Assembly (NCBI GenBank): GCA_014378085.1
Contig: JACMOJ010000452.1
Location: 1 to 14,752, forward strand
Reading direction: 5' to 3'
DNA from: Burkholderiales bacterium
GTDB taxonomy: Bacteria > Pseudomonadota > Gammaproteobacteria > Burkholderiales > Usitatibacteraceae
DNA length: 14,752 nt
Shown: in pieces, positions 6,595-14,622 of the stretch
Layout: each line of letters starts with the position of its first letter
How positions within the stretch are numbered: the stretch's first letter is position 1
Notes under the pieces: model-generated
The model's input: only the letters and a program-made list of their open reading frames with translations
Database searches by the model: none
Told to the model about the DNA's origin: nothing
Program-made: the position numbers and the translations under genes

Positions 6595-9234
6595 TTACTT
6601 GAATTTGTACTCGATGCCGCCGCGAACATAGCGTCCACGTAGGTCGTATTGCGTTTCGTCGTAGTAGCCGTTTCTGTTATCAAACGGTGGCTGCTTGTCG
6701 CCGGCGTTCTGTACATTGGCAAATAATTTCAAGTTTTTGAAGCCGCTATATGAAACAGACAAGTCCACGGTCGACTGCGAGGCCACACGGGTCTGCGGGT
6801 TGGCGAAAGGTCCCACCCGTTTCTGCGCGTAGCCACTGGTAACGTTGCCGTTAACGGTCAACGCAAAGCCCCGATTGTCGTAGTCGACTCCGAGTTTGGC
6901 TTTTGTACGCGGTAGCGCACCGCGCGGTCCGCCGTTGCCGCCGGCAAATTCCGTGATCGCTTGATTAATTGCTGGTGGCTGCTGGAAGCTCGCTAAGTAG
7001 GAGCCATTGGTGCGCAACACCAAACGACCGTTTTTGCCGCTCATGACGGTCCAGCGGGCTTCCGCATCGATCCCTTCAACCACCACTTTTGCCACGTTGT
7101 TGTAACGATCAAAAATGGTGGTGATTGCACCCGTCGAATCACGCACGATATCGGCCGCAAACAGCGTTGGGTTCGCGACGATATACGACACGCCATTTTG
7201 CGAGACGAGGTCACGTTGGATGATGTAATACCAATCGGCGCTGAGGGAAATTGTCTTAGTCGGCTCCCACACGATACCAATCGAGGTTGATTCGGATTTC
7301 TCCGCCTTGAGGTTCGGGTTGCCAGTGTAAATCACACTCACACCACCGGGGATACCGGTTACAGATGTCAGCGTCAACGAGGTTGATTGCGTGTTTTCCG
7401 TCAAGGTTGGCGCACGGAAACCACGGTTATGCGACGCACGGACAAGGATGGTGTCGTACGGGGTCCACTTAGCACCGATCTTTGGTGACACGGCACTGCC
7501 GAAGTCGCTGTAACGGTCGCCGCGCGCGGCGAGTTGGACTTCAAACACCTTCGATAACGGCAACACCATCTCCGAATACGCGGCGACAACATTGCGCGAG
7601 CCGCTGGTAATAGAGGAGCCGGTACCCAGCAAGCGACCACTGCGCACCAACGGATCGGGAGTGTCGTTAATTGCCTCACGACGTGCGTCCAAACCGACTG
7701 CGAAGCCAATCTCACCACCAGCGAGGGTGCCGAGTGAAGTGGTCGCCTTGGCGTCGCCAAAGGTCAACTTAGAGGTGGAATTACGTTGCGTGGAAATTCG
7801 CAGCGCCGCCGTTTGCGCAGGGGTCGGTGCTAAGAAATTGTAGGTGTTGTTGGTAATCGCGCTTCGTAGCGCAAGTGCATCAACTTGGTTCCCAGTGTCT
7901 TCTTTTACTTTGCTCTCGGAGTTACCAATAGCGACTTCCCAATCCCACTTGCCCGAATTGCCATTCAAACCGGTCAGCACGCGATACGCGTCGGTTTGCA
8001 ATTTGAATTCACGCGCGCCAACGTCGAAGAACGTGTACCGCAACTGATACGCGTTTGGAAACGGATTCGACGCGTTGCCGACCGGGATACTCGGGTTAAA
8101 CAAACGTGAACCCTGTGTCACCGGATCAAACACCTGGGTGACGTTGGTCATCGACTGGTGCTGCGAAATTAACTTGCTTTCATTACTCGCCAGAGAGACT
8201 TCGGTAAAACTCGTTACCCCGCCCTTCAAGTCGATTGTCGCCCGGCTCAGAAAACCAAGGCGGGTGATTTCTGGGAACGCGGTAATAAAAGGCGCGACGC
8301 TGTTGGCGCAAACCGTTCCAGTGCTAAACGCAAGTGGCGCAAATGGCACCAGAGTTTGACGGAAACCGTTACCTAAACATGTGGTGAACGCCGCACGTCG
8401 AACCACCGTTGGGGTGCCAAGCGGAACTAACGCCAATTGGCCTTGCAGAAAGCCTTGTTGCGGCGCAACTGATACCCACGTGCCGGCCGAAGAGGATAGG
8501 AAAGGATTACCGATGCCGAAACGCGACATATCGCCCTGACCGATGAACTTTCGTTCTGAAATCAGCAAACGATCACGCTGCAAATAATCCAAGGTACCAA
8601 AGATGTTGTAACCGTCTTTGGCAAGGTTTCCAAAACCTGCCGCCACGTTCATGCTGCGCTCACCCAAACCACCCTCGGTGGATTTGCCGGCGCTGCCGCC
8701 AATCACACCACCGGTGTAATCTTTGCGCATGATGAAATTCACCACACCGGCAATCGCGTCAGAACCATAGATCGCCGATGCGCCGTCTTTCAGCACCTCG
8801 ATCCGCTCAATGGCACCTTTCGGGATTGAGTTGATATCGACAAAGGTATCTTGCAAGTTACGCGCGAATGCGTGGTTCGCCATACGACGCCCGTTGATTA
8901 ACACCAGCGTCGACTTCTGTCCGAGGCCGCGCAGTGAGATACCCGCCGAGCCCGCAGAAGCGGCGTTGAATTCACCATCACCACCGCTGCCGCCGCTGTT
9001 CACGGTGAGGTTGCGGACAAAATCACCGATGGTCGCGGCTGAGGAGCGATCAATTTCGTCGCGCGAAATCACGGTGACCGGAAGCGGTCCTTCCGCATCG
9101 ACGCGTTTGATATTGGAGCCCGTAACCTCGATCTTCTCGACCTTGGCGGCGTCTTGCGCAAACGCGCTGGTTGCGGCCAGCATCGCACCGGCGAGTACCA
9201 GACCGACGGCTTCGGAAAGTGGCTTGAGTTTCAT
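6595..9234 (-). CDS. TonB-dependent outer-membrane receptor (879 aa)
   Basis: A 22-strand-type outer-membrane barrel that imports a ligand using TonB energy. The signal peptide (MKLKPLSEAVGLVLAGAMLA, AxA site AFA-Q near residue 26) is followed by a TonB-box-like segment KIEVTGSNIKR (34-44). The plug domain spans about 50-170 and contains LRGLGQKSTLVLINGRRMA and IERIEVLKDGASAIYGSDAI. The barrel ends with GGIEYKFK, without the usual terminal aromatic in last place. The ATG at 9234 was chosen because GGAG lies 6-7 nt upstream; the in-frame TTG at 9246 overlaps that site. It has its own promoter and operator and a leader of about 150 nt, after the terminator of the other receptor gene. The plug style (KxIEVTGSxIKR) is typical of the large receptors used for organic substrates by environmental proteobacteria, but the ligand cannot be read. 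Confidence 0.95.
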   Translation of the reverse strand: MKLKPLSEAVGLVLAGAMLAATSAFAQDAAKVEKIEVTGSNIKRVDAEGPLPVTVISRDEIDRSSAATIGDFVRNLTVNSGGSGGDGEFNAASAGSAGISLRGLGQKSTLVLINGRRMANHAFARNLQDTFVDINSIPKGAIERIEVLKDGASAIYGSDAIAGVVNFIMRKDYTGGVIGGSAGKSTEGGLGERSMNVAAGFGNLAKDGYNIFGTLDYLQRDRLLISERKFIGQGDMSRFGIGNPFLSSSAGTWVSVAPQQGFLQGQLALVPLGTPTVVRRAAFTTCLGNGFRQTLVPFAPLAFSTGTVCANSVAPFITAFPEITRLGFLSRATIDLKGGVTSFTEVSLASNESKLISQHQSMTNVTQVFDPVTQGSRLFNPSIPVGNASNPFPNAYQLRYTFFDVGAREFKLQTDAYRVLTGLNGNSGKWDWEVAIGNSESKVKEDTGNQVDALALRSAITNNTYNFLAPTPAQTAALRISTQRNSTSKLTFGDAKATTSLGTLAGGEIGFAVGLDARREAINDTPDPLVRSGRLLGTGSSITSGSRNVVAAYSEMVLPLSKVFEVQLAARGDRYSDFGSAVSPKIGAKWTPYDTILVRASHNRGFRAPTLTENTQSTSLTLTSVTGIPGGVSVIYTGNPNLKAEKSESTSIGIVWEPTKTISLSADWYYIIQRDLVSQNGVSYIVANPTLFAADIVRDSTGAITTIFDRYNNVAKVVVEGIDAEARWTVMSGKNGRLVLRTNGSYLASFQQPPAINQAITEFAGGNGGPRGALPRTKAKLGVDYDNRGFALTVNGNVTSGYAQKRVGPFANPQTRVASQSTVDLSVSYSGFKNLKLFANVQNAGDKQPPFDNRNGYYDETQYDLRGRYVRGGIEYKFK

Positions 9235-9381
9235 ATGCTTCTCCAATTAGTTGCAGCGGGTAATGCAGTGAATGGTGTGGGACTGCGACACCGGTGAGAT
9301 GGGGACTCCATCAACACACGACCCCGTTCTCCGCCAAACGTTTTCAGCAACATAAACGAGGCGAGTCGGGGATTCTCAAAG

Positions 9382-9393
9382 TTGTCCGGACAA
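9382..9393. promoter_or_regulatory. operator-like palindrome at the promoter of the distal TonB receptor gene
   Basis: TTGTCCGGACAA is a perfect 12-bp palindrome directly downstream of the -10 box (minus strand). It fits the general GntR/FadR-subfamily pattern TnGTnnnACnA only loosely. The same core occurs at the other receptor promoter at 12118-12129. A repressor bound here would cover the start point. Confidence 0.6.
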
Positions 9394-9422
9394 ATATTAG
9401 TCTTCTCACGCGTCTGCGTCAA
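9394..9422 (-). promoter_or_regulatory. predicted sigma-70 promoter of the distal TonB receptor gene
   Basis: On the minus strand, -35 TTGACG (9417-9422) and -10 TAATAT (9394-9399) are 17 bp apart. It begins downstream of the terminator at 9447-9494, so the gene does not depend on read-through. The interval 9235-9393 is then mainly 5' leader; apart from the Shine-Dalgarno at its end I see no known riboswitch in it. Confidence 0.65.
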
Positions 9423-9446
9423 ACGCCGTTGCGTTTCTGCAACACA

Positions 9447-9494
9447 ATAAAAAACGGGGCAGGCCGACCAGACTTGGTTAGCTTGCCCCGTTTT
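9447..9494 (-). terminator. rho-independent terminator of the upstream TonB receptor gene
   Basis: AAAACGGGGCA (9451-9461) pairs with TGCCCCGTTTT (9484-9494) around a loop that holds a small inner helix (ACCA with TGGT). On the minus strand the stem is followed by a T-rich tract. It lies 58 bp after the receptor's stop codon at 9552 and before the next receptor's promoter. Confidence 0.85.
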
Positions 9495-9551
9495 GCCGAA
9501 GGTAATGCCAGCGCAGCGTTTCGGCCGCCCAGCCGGCGATAAGTGGTGTGA

Positions 9552-12038
9552 TTAGAAGGTGGTGTTGACGGTTAATCCAATCTGGCGCAGGCGCGGCAAG
9601 AAGTCGACCGCAGTGCGACGGAACGTGACCGGGTCTAGGTAGCGGAAGCCGTTGAGCGAGGTGTCGTCATTCGCCGCATTCTTGACCCACAGCGTGGCGC
9701 GCCAGTCCTTGCCGCGAACGCCAGCACTCATGTTGATACGTGCATACGGGTCAGCCCAAATCATGTTTTGAATTTCGGCGTAACGACGCGACTGGTAGAC
9801 CACATCCACACGGCCAAACGCCCGCAGCCCGGTGCCTTCCAACGGCGTATCAACTGACGCTGATGCGGCGGCCGAGTGTTTTGGGGTGCGTGGCAGCGTA
9901 AAACCTGCAACAGAACGATTGCCACCGTACAACGTGCCGTTGGTGATCTCGGTACCTTCAATTGCCTTGGCATCGGTGTAGGCGTAGTTGGCATTGAGTT
10001 GCAGCCATTTGTTGACGCGATGCCAAACATCAAACTCAACGCCTTCGGTGCGCGCCTTACCGACGTTGTTCACAATAGTGACGGTGGCAACGTTGCCGCT
10101 AATCGGGTTGGTGATAGTCGCTAAATTCGACAACTGTAGGCCGTCAATATTGTTGCGAAACACAGCCGCATTAACTGACAGATCACCGTTCATCATCGAC
10201 ATCTTCACACCCAGTTCGCCCGATTCAACGGTTTCGCCTTTGAAGGTAAAGGTGTCCGACGGGAGGCCAGCACTGAGGTTGAAACCACCCGCTTTACTGC
10301 CGCGTGCAAGTTGACCGTAAATCAACATGTCTTTCGCTGGCTTGTAGTCCACCGTAAAACGCGGCGAGAAATCTTTGAAGGTTTGCGTGCCCGCGATGAT
10401 ACAGGGCTGACCCGCAACACAGGTGCCTGCCGTCACGCGCGCGATACCCAGCGAGGCACCACCAACGCCCGCTTCCACGGTTTCTTTGTTCTGCCGCCCT
10501 TCGACCGACACACGCCACTGCTTATCAATCTCATATTGCAGCCGCGCGAATGGCGCCGAGTTCGAGGTCTTGGTGCCCGACTTCGGACGCAGTGGATCGG
10601 CAACCACCGCCGCTCCGCTACGTGCGATCACGCCGCTGCTCATGCCGGAAGTCTTTTCATCATAATCAAACACACCGACCAGCCACGTGAAAGGTTGATC
10701 CTGCGGTGAGGTCAGGCGCAATTCATAGGAGTTGTAGTCAAGCTTGTCGCGGTCATAACTTGTCCATGAGGCACCGGTAATCGCGAACTGGGTACCGTTA
10801 TATGATTGGTCGGCCGCGATGTTCGACTTTTGCCGTGTCCAACCCGCTTGCCCGGTCAGTGTGTAACCGCCGAGGTCAAGATTCATGGTCAGGCCGGTAC
10901 GGTTGATTTCACGATCCAGGCCAGCAATTTTTCCGTAGTTAATACCGGTCGCGGGGTCGGTGTAGTTAGAAAGATCACGCTCATTTCGCGTCACTGTTGT
11001 GCCCGTGAATGTCGCCGATCCACACGGCCAACCGTTGAGGCGATTGGTCACAGACGGTGGCACGTTCGCATCCGGCAGACCCTGCGCGTTGTTGCCAACG
11101 ATGTTAACGGTGCGGCCATTACACACGGTGCCGTTCGCCGCATTGGTCGAGCCGTTTTGGCTGGTGATGACACCAGCGACTTGGGTGGGAACCGTGCGTA
11201 CTGTGGCGTTAAACAATCCGTCGCGATCTTTGTTGGTATCGTAGGTTAGCCGTGCATCAAAATGACTCGTCGGCGTGTAGGACAGAATAACGCCGCCAGC
11301 CCTGGTCGATTCGTCGCCGATTTTGTTGCCGGTCTGGGTGTTGGTGTATTGGCCGCCAAACTTGTAATCGCGCGCTTTCACCCGCATCGTTAACGTGTCT
11401 TTAACCAGCGGCACAGTCACCGCGGCAAACAATGACGTTTCGCCAGCTTCCGCCACCGTACCCTGCACCACACCTTTGAATTCGTTACCCGGTTTGACCG
11501 TAATGTAGTTAATGGCACCCGCGTAAGTGGAACGGCCATACAACGCAGACTGCGGACCTTTGATTACCTCAACGCGCTGTGCGTCATCGAGCATCACGCC
11601 GAGTACACCGTCGCGCATGTAAAGGCCATCGACAAATACCGATACCGGCTGCGGCGCTTCGGGCCTGAGTGCAGAGATACCGCGAATCACCGGGCGCTCG
11701 GCGGTGCGACCAAGGTCAGGTGAGTAAGACAAACCAGGCGTGAATTGCGCCAGATCGGTCAGCGAGTTAATGCCACGCTCTTGCAACTCTCGACCCGTGA
11801 GCGCCCGAATGGTCAGCGGCACATCAATCAGCCGCTCATTCACGCGGCGCGCGGTGACGACGATTTCGCTGGACCCCGTACTCACTTCCGCAGCCGACGC
11901 GGCATCCGCCGCAGATTTCGCCGCATCGGTGGACGTTGCAGGCTTTGCATCGGACTTAGGCGGCGCGGCGGTTTGTGCAAACGCGGGAACGGCGAGCGCA
12001 GCCGCGGACGTGATGATTAGGTTTTTTATTAACGACAT
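9552..12038 (-). CDS. TonB-dependent outer-membrane receptor, FecA/iron-complex-like (828 aa)
   Basis: Outer-membrane barrel for TonB-driven uptake. The signal peptide (MSLIKNLIITSAAALAVPAF, AxA site AFA-Q near residue 21) is followed by an Ala/Ser/Lys-rich stretch (about 22-55), then the TonB-box-like EIVVTARR (58-65). The plug domain (66-180) contains VSVFVDGLYMRD and RVEVIKGPQSALYGRSTY. The barrel runs to a C-terminal Phe (IGLTVNTTF), the usual outer-membrane assembly signal. The ATG at 12038 is preceded by GAGGA at 7 nt; the longer open frame to 12245 has no signal-like sequence and covers the promoter. The sequence differs clearly from the receptor downstream, so they are not a recent duplicate. 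Its terminator is at 9447-9494 and its promoter carries the same operator as the other receptor. The VDG-Y-RDG plug style is common in organic-substrate and siderophore receptors alike. Confidence 0.95.
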   Translation of the reverse strand: MSLIKNLIITSAAALAVPAFAQTAAPPKSDAKPATSTDAAKSAADAASAAEVSTGSSEIVVTARRVNERLIDVPLTIRALTGRELQERGINSLTDLAQFTPGLSYSPDLGRTAERPVIRGISALRPEAPQPVSVFVDGLYMRDGVLGVMLDDAQRVEVIKGPQSALYGRSTYAGAINYITVKPGNEFKGVVQGTVAEAGETSLFAAVTVPLVKDTLTMRVKARDYKFGGQYTNTQTGNKIGDESTRAGGVILSYTPTSHFDARLTYDTNKDRDGLFNATVRTVPTQVAGVITSQNGSTNAANGTVCNGRTVNIVGNNAQGLPDANVPPSVTNRLNGWPCGSATFTGTTVTRNERDLSNYTDPATGINYGKIAGLDREINRTGLTMNLDLGGYTLTGQAGWTRQKSNIAADQSYNGTQFAITGASWTSYDRDKLDYNSYELRLTSPQDQPFTWLVGVFDYDEKTSGMSSGVIARSGAAVVADPLRPKSGTKTSNSAPFARLQYEIDKQWRVSVEGRQNKETVEAGVGGASLGIARVTAGTCVAGQPCIIAGTQTFKDFSPRFTVDYKPAKDMLIYGQLARGSKAGGFNLSAGLPSDTFTFKGETVESGELGVKMSMMNGDLSVNAAVFRNNIDGLQLSNLATITNPISGNVATVTIVNNVGKARTEGVEFDVWHRVNKWLQLNANYAYTDAKAIEGTEITNGTLYGGNRSVAGFTLPRTPKHSAAASASVDTPLEGTGLRAFGRVDVVYQSRRYAEIQNMIWADPYARINMSAGVRGKDWRATLWVKNAANDDTSLNGFRYLDPVTFRRTAVDFLPRLRQIGLTVNTTF

Positions 12039-12066
12039 ATGACTTCCTCGGAGAGTGGCAGCAAAC

Positions 12067-12107
12067 TTGCGGACAATGTGCAAACAATGTGCAAACAACG
12101 TGCGGTT
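12067..12107. repeat. 11-bp direct repeats in the leader of the TonB receptor gene
   Basis: AATGTGCAAAC occurs twice in exact tandem (12075-12085, 12086-12096), followed by the degenerate AACGTGCGGTT (12097-12107). The 11-bp spacing places each copy on the same face of the helix. On the minus strand the array lies in the predicted 5' leader, between the operator and the Shine-Dalgarno. A GGACAA half of the operator (12071-12076) overlaps its start. Confidence 0.8.
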
Positions 12108-12117
12108 GGCGCTAAAG

Positions 12118-12129
12118 TTGTCCGGACAT
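12118..12129. promoter_or_regulatory. operator-like palindrome at the promoter of the proximal TonB receptor gene
   Basis: TTGTCCGGACAT matches the palindrome at 9382-9393 in 11 of 12 positions, and the flanking AAAGTTGTCCGGACA is shared. It overlaps the end of the predicted -10 box by two bases. A second imperfect copy, TTGTCCAGCCAA (12149-12160, two mismatches), overlaps the -35 box 31 bp away, about three helix turns. Confidence 0.6.
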
Positions 12130-12155
12130 ATTATCATTCCGCCAAAGCTTGTCCA
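12128..12155 (-). promoter_or_regulatory. predicted sigma-70 promoter of the proximal TonB receptor gene
   Basis: On the minus strand, -35 TGGACA (12150-12155) and -10 TAATAT (12128-12133) are 16 bp apart. The layout repeats that of the other receptor promoter: TAATAT followed at once by GTCCGGACAA. The predicted leader is about 80 nt. Confidence 0.6.
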
Positions 12156-12209
12156 GCCAACTTTCCCCTTCGTTGGCCTTTTGCAACACCCAAAACACCA
12201 GCCACACGC

Positions 12210-12223
12210 ACCGGCCGGCCGGT
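12210..12223. repeat. 14-bp perfect GC-rich palindrome
   Basis: ACCGGCCGGCCGGT reads the same on both strands. It lies between the DUF1838 terminator and the receptor promoter. Such sites can bind dimeric regulators or be methylation targets; nothing here shows which, and no second copy was seen. Confidence 0.4.
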
Positions 12224-12243
12224 CAAGTATTTTCGGCAGCCGC

Positions 12244-12272
12244 AAAATAAAAAAGGGCAGCCGGAGCCGCCC
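12244..12272 (-). terminator. rho-independent terminator after the DUF1838 gene
   Basis: On the minus strand GGGCGGCTCCGGCTGCCC folds into a 7-bp stem (one G-T pair) with a 4-nt loop and is followed by TTTTTTATTTT. It lies about 54 bp after the stop at 12326 and separates the amidase-MFS-DUF1838 unit from the receptor promoter. Confidence 0.88.
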
Positions 12273-12325
12273 CTCTTTAATTCCTCAGCTTCGTCTTCTA
12301 CAGCGACGTGGACTACTGCGCGGCG

Positions 12326-13270
12326 CTACTTCTGTGCTGGCGCAGCCGCGGGTCCATCTTTGCCACCAACAATCGGGTTGCTGACTTTCTTGCCGGACAA
12401 CTTCCGGTAATAACTCCAGCTGGTCTCATTGGGCGCGACAAAGGTCTTCGGCGCAAACATGAAATCAGGGTGATTTTTTTCGGTGTAGGTGCGGACCACC
12501 GGGTCAAGCTCCGAGACGTTCTTGAGTTTTTTGCCCTGACCGGTGTAGAGCACATAGCCGGCACGTGTCCCCATCTTCATCCACGGTAGCCACGGGCCGG
12601 TGCGCGCCCACGAATAGGTGGTTGGTACTGAGGTCAATTTAGGATTGGCGAAATCACTTTGTTTGGCGAAAAACATGAATGTCTCGGTGGCGAAATACAT
12701 TGGCCCGGTGGATTCCTCGGGGAAGTCGGCCGCCAACAGCGAGTTCGGGTAGGCGAGCGGGACATCAATGGTCAAAAACACGTCTTCGCCTTTGACCCTC
12801 CACGGCAAGGTAGTACCGGGTCTTGCGAATACACTGTTAACCGGATCGTTAATCACTTGAATCACGTCATTGGTTTTACCGGTAACTGGGTTGTCCCACT
12901 TATCGAGAATTTTTCCGGTCTTCAGGTCGCGGTAATAGGCCACCTCGCGTGACAACCACTGATAGGAGCCATCGGGATTTTTAGTTGCACGACCAACGTT
13001 GAACCCGTCAAGGCGCATCACCGCCACCGCGCGTTTGCCCGGCTCAACAATAAACACCGTGGTATGCCAGTCGGCCATCACGTCGCCACCGGCAATGTCG
13101 GCACGCATACGGACAAACGCTTCACCAGAATTCTCCGGCTTTGTCACCTCGTCAGCGGATGCAGAAACTGAAACGATAGTCGTAATAACAACTACACTCG
13201 CGGCAGCAAAAGCACGGGCAAGGTTTGGGACAAGGGCAAGGGCAGGGGCAGGGGCAGGGGCAAGGTTCAT
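12326..13270 (-). CDS. exported DUF1838-family protein (314 aa)
   Basis: Function unknown. I recognise the DUF1838 type from the overall pattern: ADWHTTVFIVEPGKR, MRLDGFNVGRA and TWSYYRKLSG-like motifs and a Trp/Tyr-rich middle (FFAKQSDFANPKLTSVPTTY, SWARTGPWLPWMKMGTRAGY). A signal peptide is present: the N-terminal repeat APAPAPALALVP, an Arg at 19, a hydrophobic core and an AxA site (ASA-D) near residue 39. It is therefore expected in the periplasm. The ATG at 13270 has AGGA about 6 nt upstream. The start is followed by a hexamer repeat (13231-13264) that encodes the Ala-Pro run. The gene follows the MFS gene by 42 bp and ends in a terminator, so it is the last gene of an amidase-MFS operon. 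It lies in front of the two TonB receptors and may bind or modify the imported substrate; that is inference. Confidence 0.8.
   Translation of the reverse strand: MNLAPAPAPALALVPNLARAFAAASVVVITTIVSVSASADEVTKPENSGEAFVRMRADIAGGDVMADWHTTVFIVEPGKRAVAVMRLDGFNVGRATKNPDGSYQWLSREVAYYRDLKTGKILDKWDNPVTGKTNDVIQVINDPVNSVFARPGTTLPWRVKGEDVFLTIDVPLAYPNSLLAADFPEESTGPMYFATETFMFFAKQSDFANPKLTSVPTTYSWARTGPWLPWMKMGTRAGYVLYTGQGKKLKNVSELDPVVRTYTEKNHPDFMFAPKTFVAPNETSWSYYRKLSGKKVSNPIVGGKDGPAAAPAQK
13231..13264. repeat. hexanucleotide tandem repeat in the signal-peptide codons
   Basis: About five to six units of GGGGCA or GGGCAA type run through the first codons of the DUF1838 gene. In the minus-strand frame they encode Ala-Pro and Ala-Leu dipeptides. 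Since six is a multiple of three, slippage would change the peptide length and not the frame. Confidence 0.8.
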
Positions 13271-13312
13271 AACAATTCCTAAATTAGTAATGAAGCGTAA
13301 ATCTAAATAATT

Positions 13313-14575
13313 TCAAGCGCCCGGTGCGGGAGCATCCTTAATCTCCCGGCGTACTTGAGTGGAGGCAATAAATGCCAGCGTAATCAATCCGCAAAGGATG
13401 TAAAACGCGATGTGGTAATTGCCAAACTTGTCGAACATCACCCCAGTGAGCCAAATGCCAACGCCACCTGAAATGGCATCAAGCATGGTGATGGTGCCGA
13501 GAATCTTGCCGGTGTGGGTCACGCCAAAGTTGTTTACCGCTTGCAATTGAATCAGCGTGTAGAGTCCGCCCCAACCGAAACCGGTAATCGCGATGCCCGC
13601 CCAGATGAGTTGTTTGTCGAAGGTGGCCATTAGCATCAAACCCAGCAGCATCACGCCGACGTTCGCGATAAACACCACCCGTGGGTTCAAATAGTCCGAC
13701 ATAAAACCGAACAAAAATTTGCTGAAAAGCCCGAGCCCAAACAATAGGCCTAATGCGCTACCAGCGGTCTTTAAATCAAAGCCCAAGTCGCGCATGTGCA
13801 GGAAAAGGTGCGCCGCTAAAGAAAGAATTGAATAGAAACTCGCCATCGCGACAAACGTGAGCGCCCAAAAACTCACCGTACGAATCGCTTGCGGATAAGT
13901 AAGATCGTTTGGCGAGGCAACCGCAGCGGCACCCCTTCGCAATTCTCCCGCGCCGAGTGGCTTTACCCCCTTCTCGGCAGGTGTTCGCGCGAAAAAGAAG
14001 GCAAGCACAAATAGTCCCACTGAAAACAACGCCATCCAAGCATAGGCTTCTCGCCAGCCGTGAGCGCCGATCAAAGCCAAAATGATCGGCGGAAACACCA
14101 CCCCACCCAAGCTACTACCGACTAGCGCGATGCCCACAGCGGTTCCCCGTGAGCGCACAAACCATTGCGAAACCATCACCACCGCAACGTTAATGCCTGC
14201 GCAGACGAGCACCAGACCAAATCCGGCGTGGATCAAGTAAAGGTGCGTGAGGCTGGTAATACGCCCGTAAAGAAAATACAACACGGCGAATAGCAGACTG
14301 CCACCGAGCAGCAAGCGCCGTGTACCAATTTTGTCGATCAACACGCCCGCGAACGGCGCGAGCAACCCAGCGGTAATCAGTGTGATGAAATCGCGAAACT
14401 TGAAGTCGCCTCGACTCCAACCAAATTCCTTGAGCAACGACTCATCAAATGCCGTGAGGCCCGTTGTGGTCATGCCGTTGGTGACCAGCAACACGGTCAT
14501 GGCAAGACCCGCCATCATCCACGGATAAAACCGAGCCGTAAAACTGGTGGCGGGCAAACTGTCAGAAGAACGCAT
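13313..14575 (-). CDS. MFS transporter, OFA/monocarboxylate-like (420 aa)
   Basis: Inner-membrane carrier with about twelve hydrophobic segments. Motif A is GVLIDKIGTRR (77-87) between TM2 and TM3. The first helix (WMMAGLAMTVLLVTNGMTTT) and the layout GLTAFDESLLKEFGWSRGDF resemble oxalate/formate-antiporter and monocarboxylate carriers. A cytosolic linker rich in charged residues (PAEKGVKPLGAGELRRGAAA) joins the two halves. The ATG at 14575 has AAAGGGA about 8 nt upstream. It lies 47 bp after the amidase stop and 42 bp before the DUF1838 start, so the three form an operon. Substrate likely an organic acid or the product of the outer-membrane uptake; not readable. Confidence 0.88.
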   Translation of the reverse strand: MRSSDSLPATSFTARFYPWMMAGLAMTVLLVTNGMTTTGLTAFDESLLKEFGWSRGDFKFRDFITLITAGLLAPFAGVLIDKIGTRRLLLGGSLLFAVLYFLYGRITSLTHLYLIHAGFGLVLVCAGINVAVVMVSQWFVRSRGTAVGIALVGSSLGGVVFPPIILALIGAHGWREAYAWMALFSVGLFVLAFFFARTPAEKGVKPLGAGELRRGAAAVASPNDLTYPQAIRTVSFWALTFVAMASFYSILSLAAHLFLHMRDLGFDLKTAGSALGLLFGLGLFSKFLFGFMSDYLNPRVVFIANVGVMLLGLMLMATFDKQLIWAGIAITGFGWGGLYTLIQLQAVNNFGVTHTGKILGTITMLDAISGGVGIWLTGVMFDKFGNYHIAFYILCGLITLAFIASTQVRREIKDAPAPGA

Positions 14576-14622
14576 GAAGTAATCCCTTTGGAAAGAATGA
14601 AAGCGCGAAGACGATAGCAGGT

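Noticed and set aside
9235..9246. TTG start at 9246 for the other TonB receptor
   Set aside because: The TTG lies inside the Shine-Dalgarno of the ATG at 9234.
8810..9250. 146-aa plus-strand frame opposite the receptor N-terminus
   Set aside because: It is the antisense shadow of a well-supported receptor gene and has no domain.
9235..9381. Riboswitch in the roughly 150-nt receptor leader
   Set aside because: I looked for known patterns such as the cobalamin box and found none that I can support.
11740..12042. 100-aa plus-strand Ala-rich frame opposite the other receptor
   Set aside because: It mirrors the codon pattern of the Ala-rich region of the receptor and is not supported by any start signal.
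12039..12245. TonB receptor start at 12245
   Set aside because: The extension covers the promoter and operator and lacks a signal peptide; the ATG at 12038 has GAGGA and a clear signal peptide.
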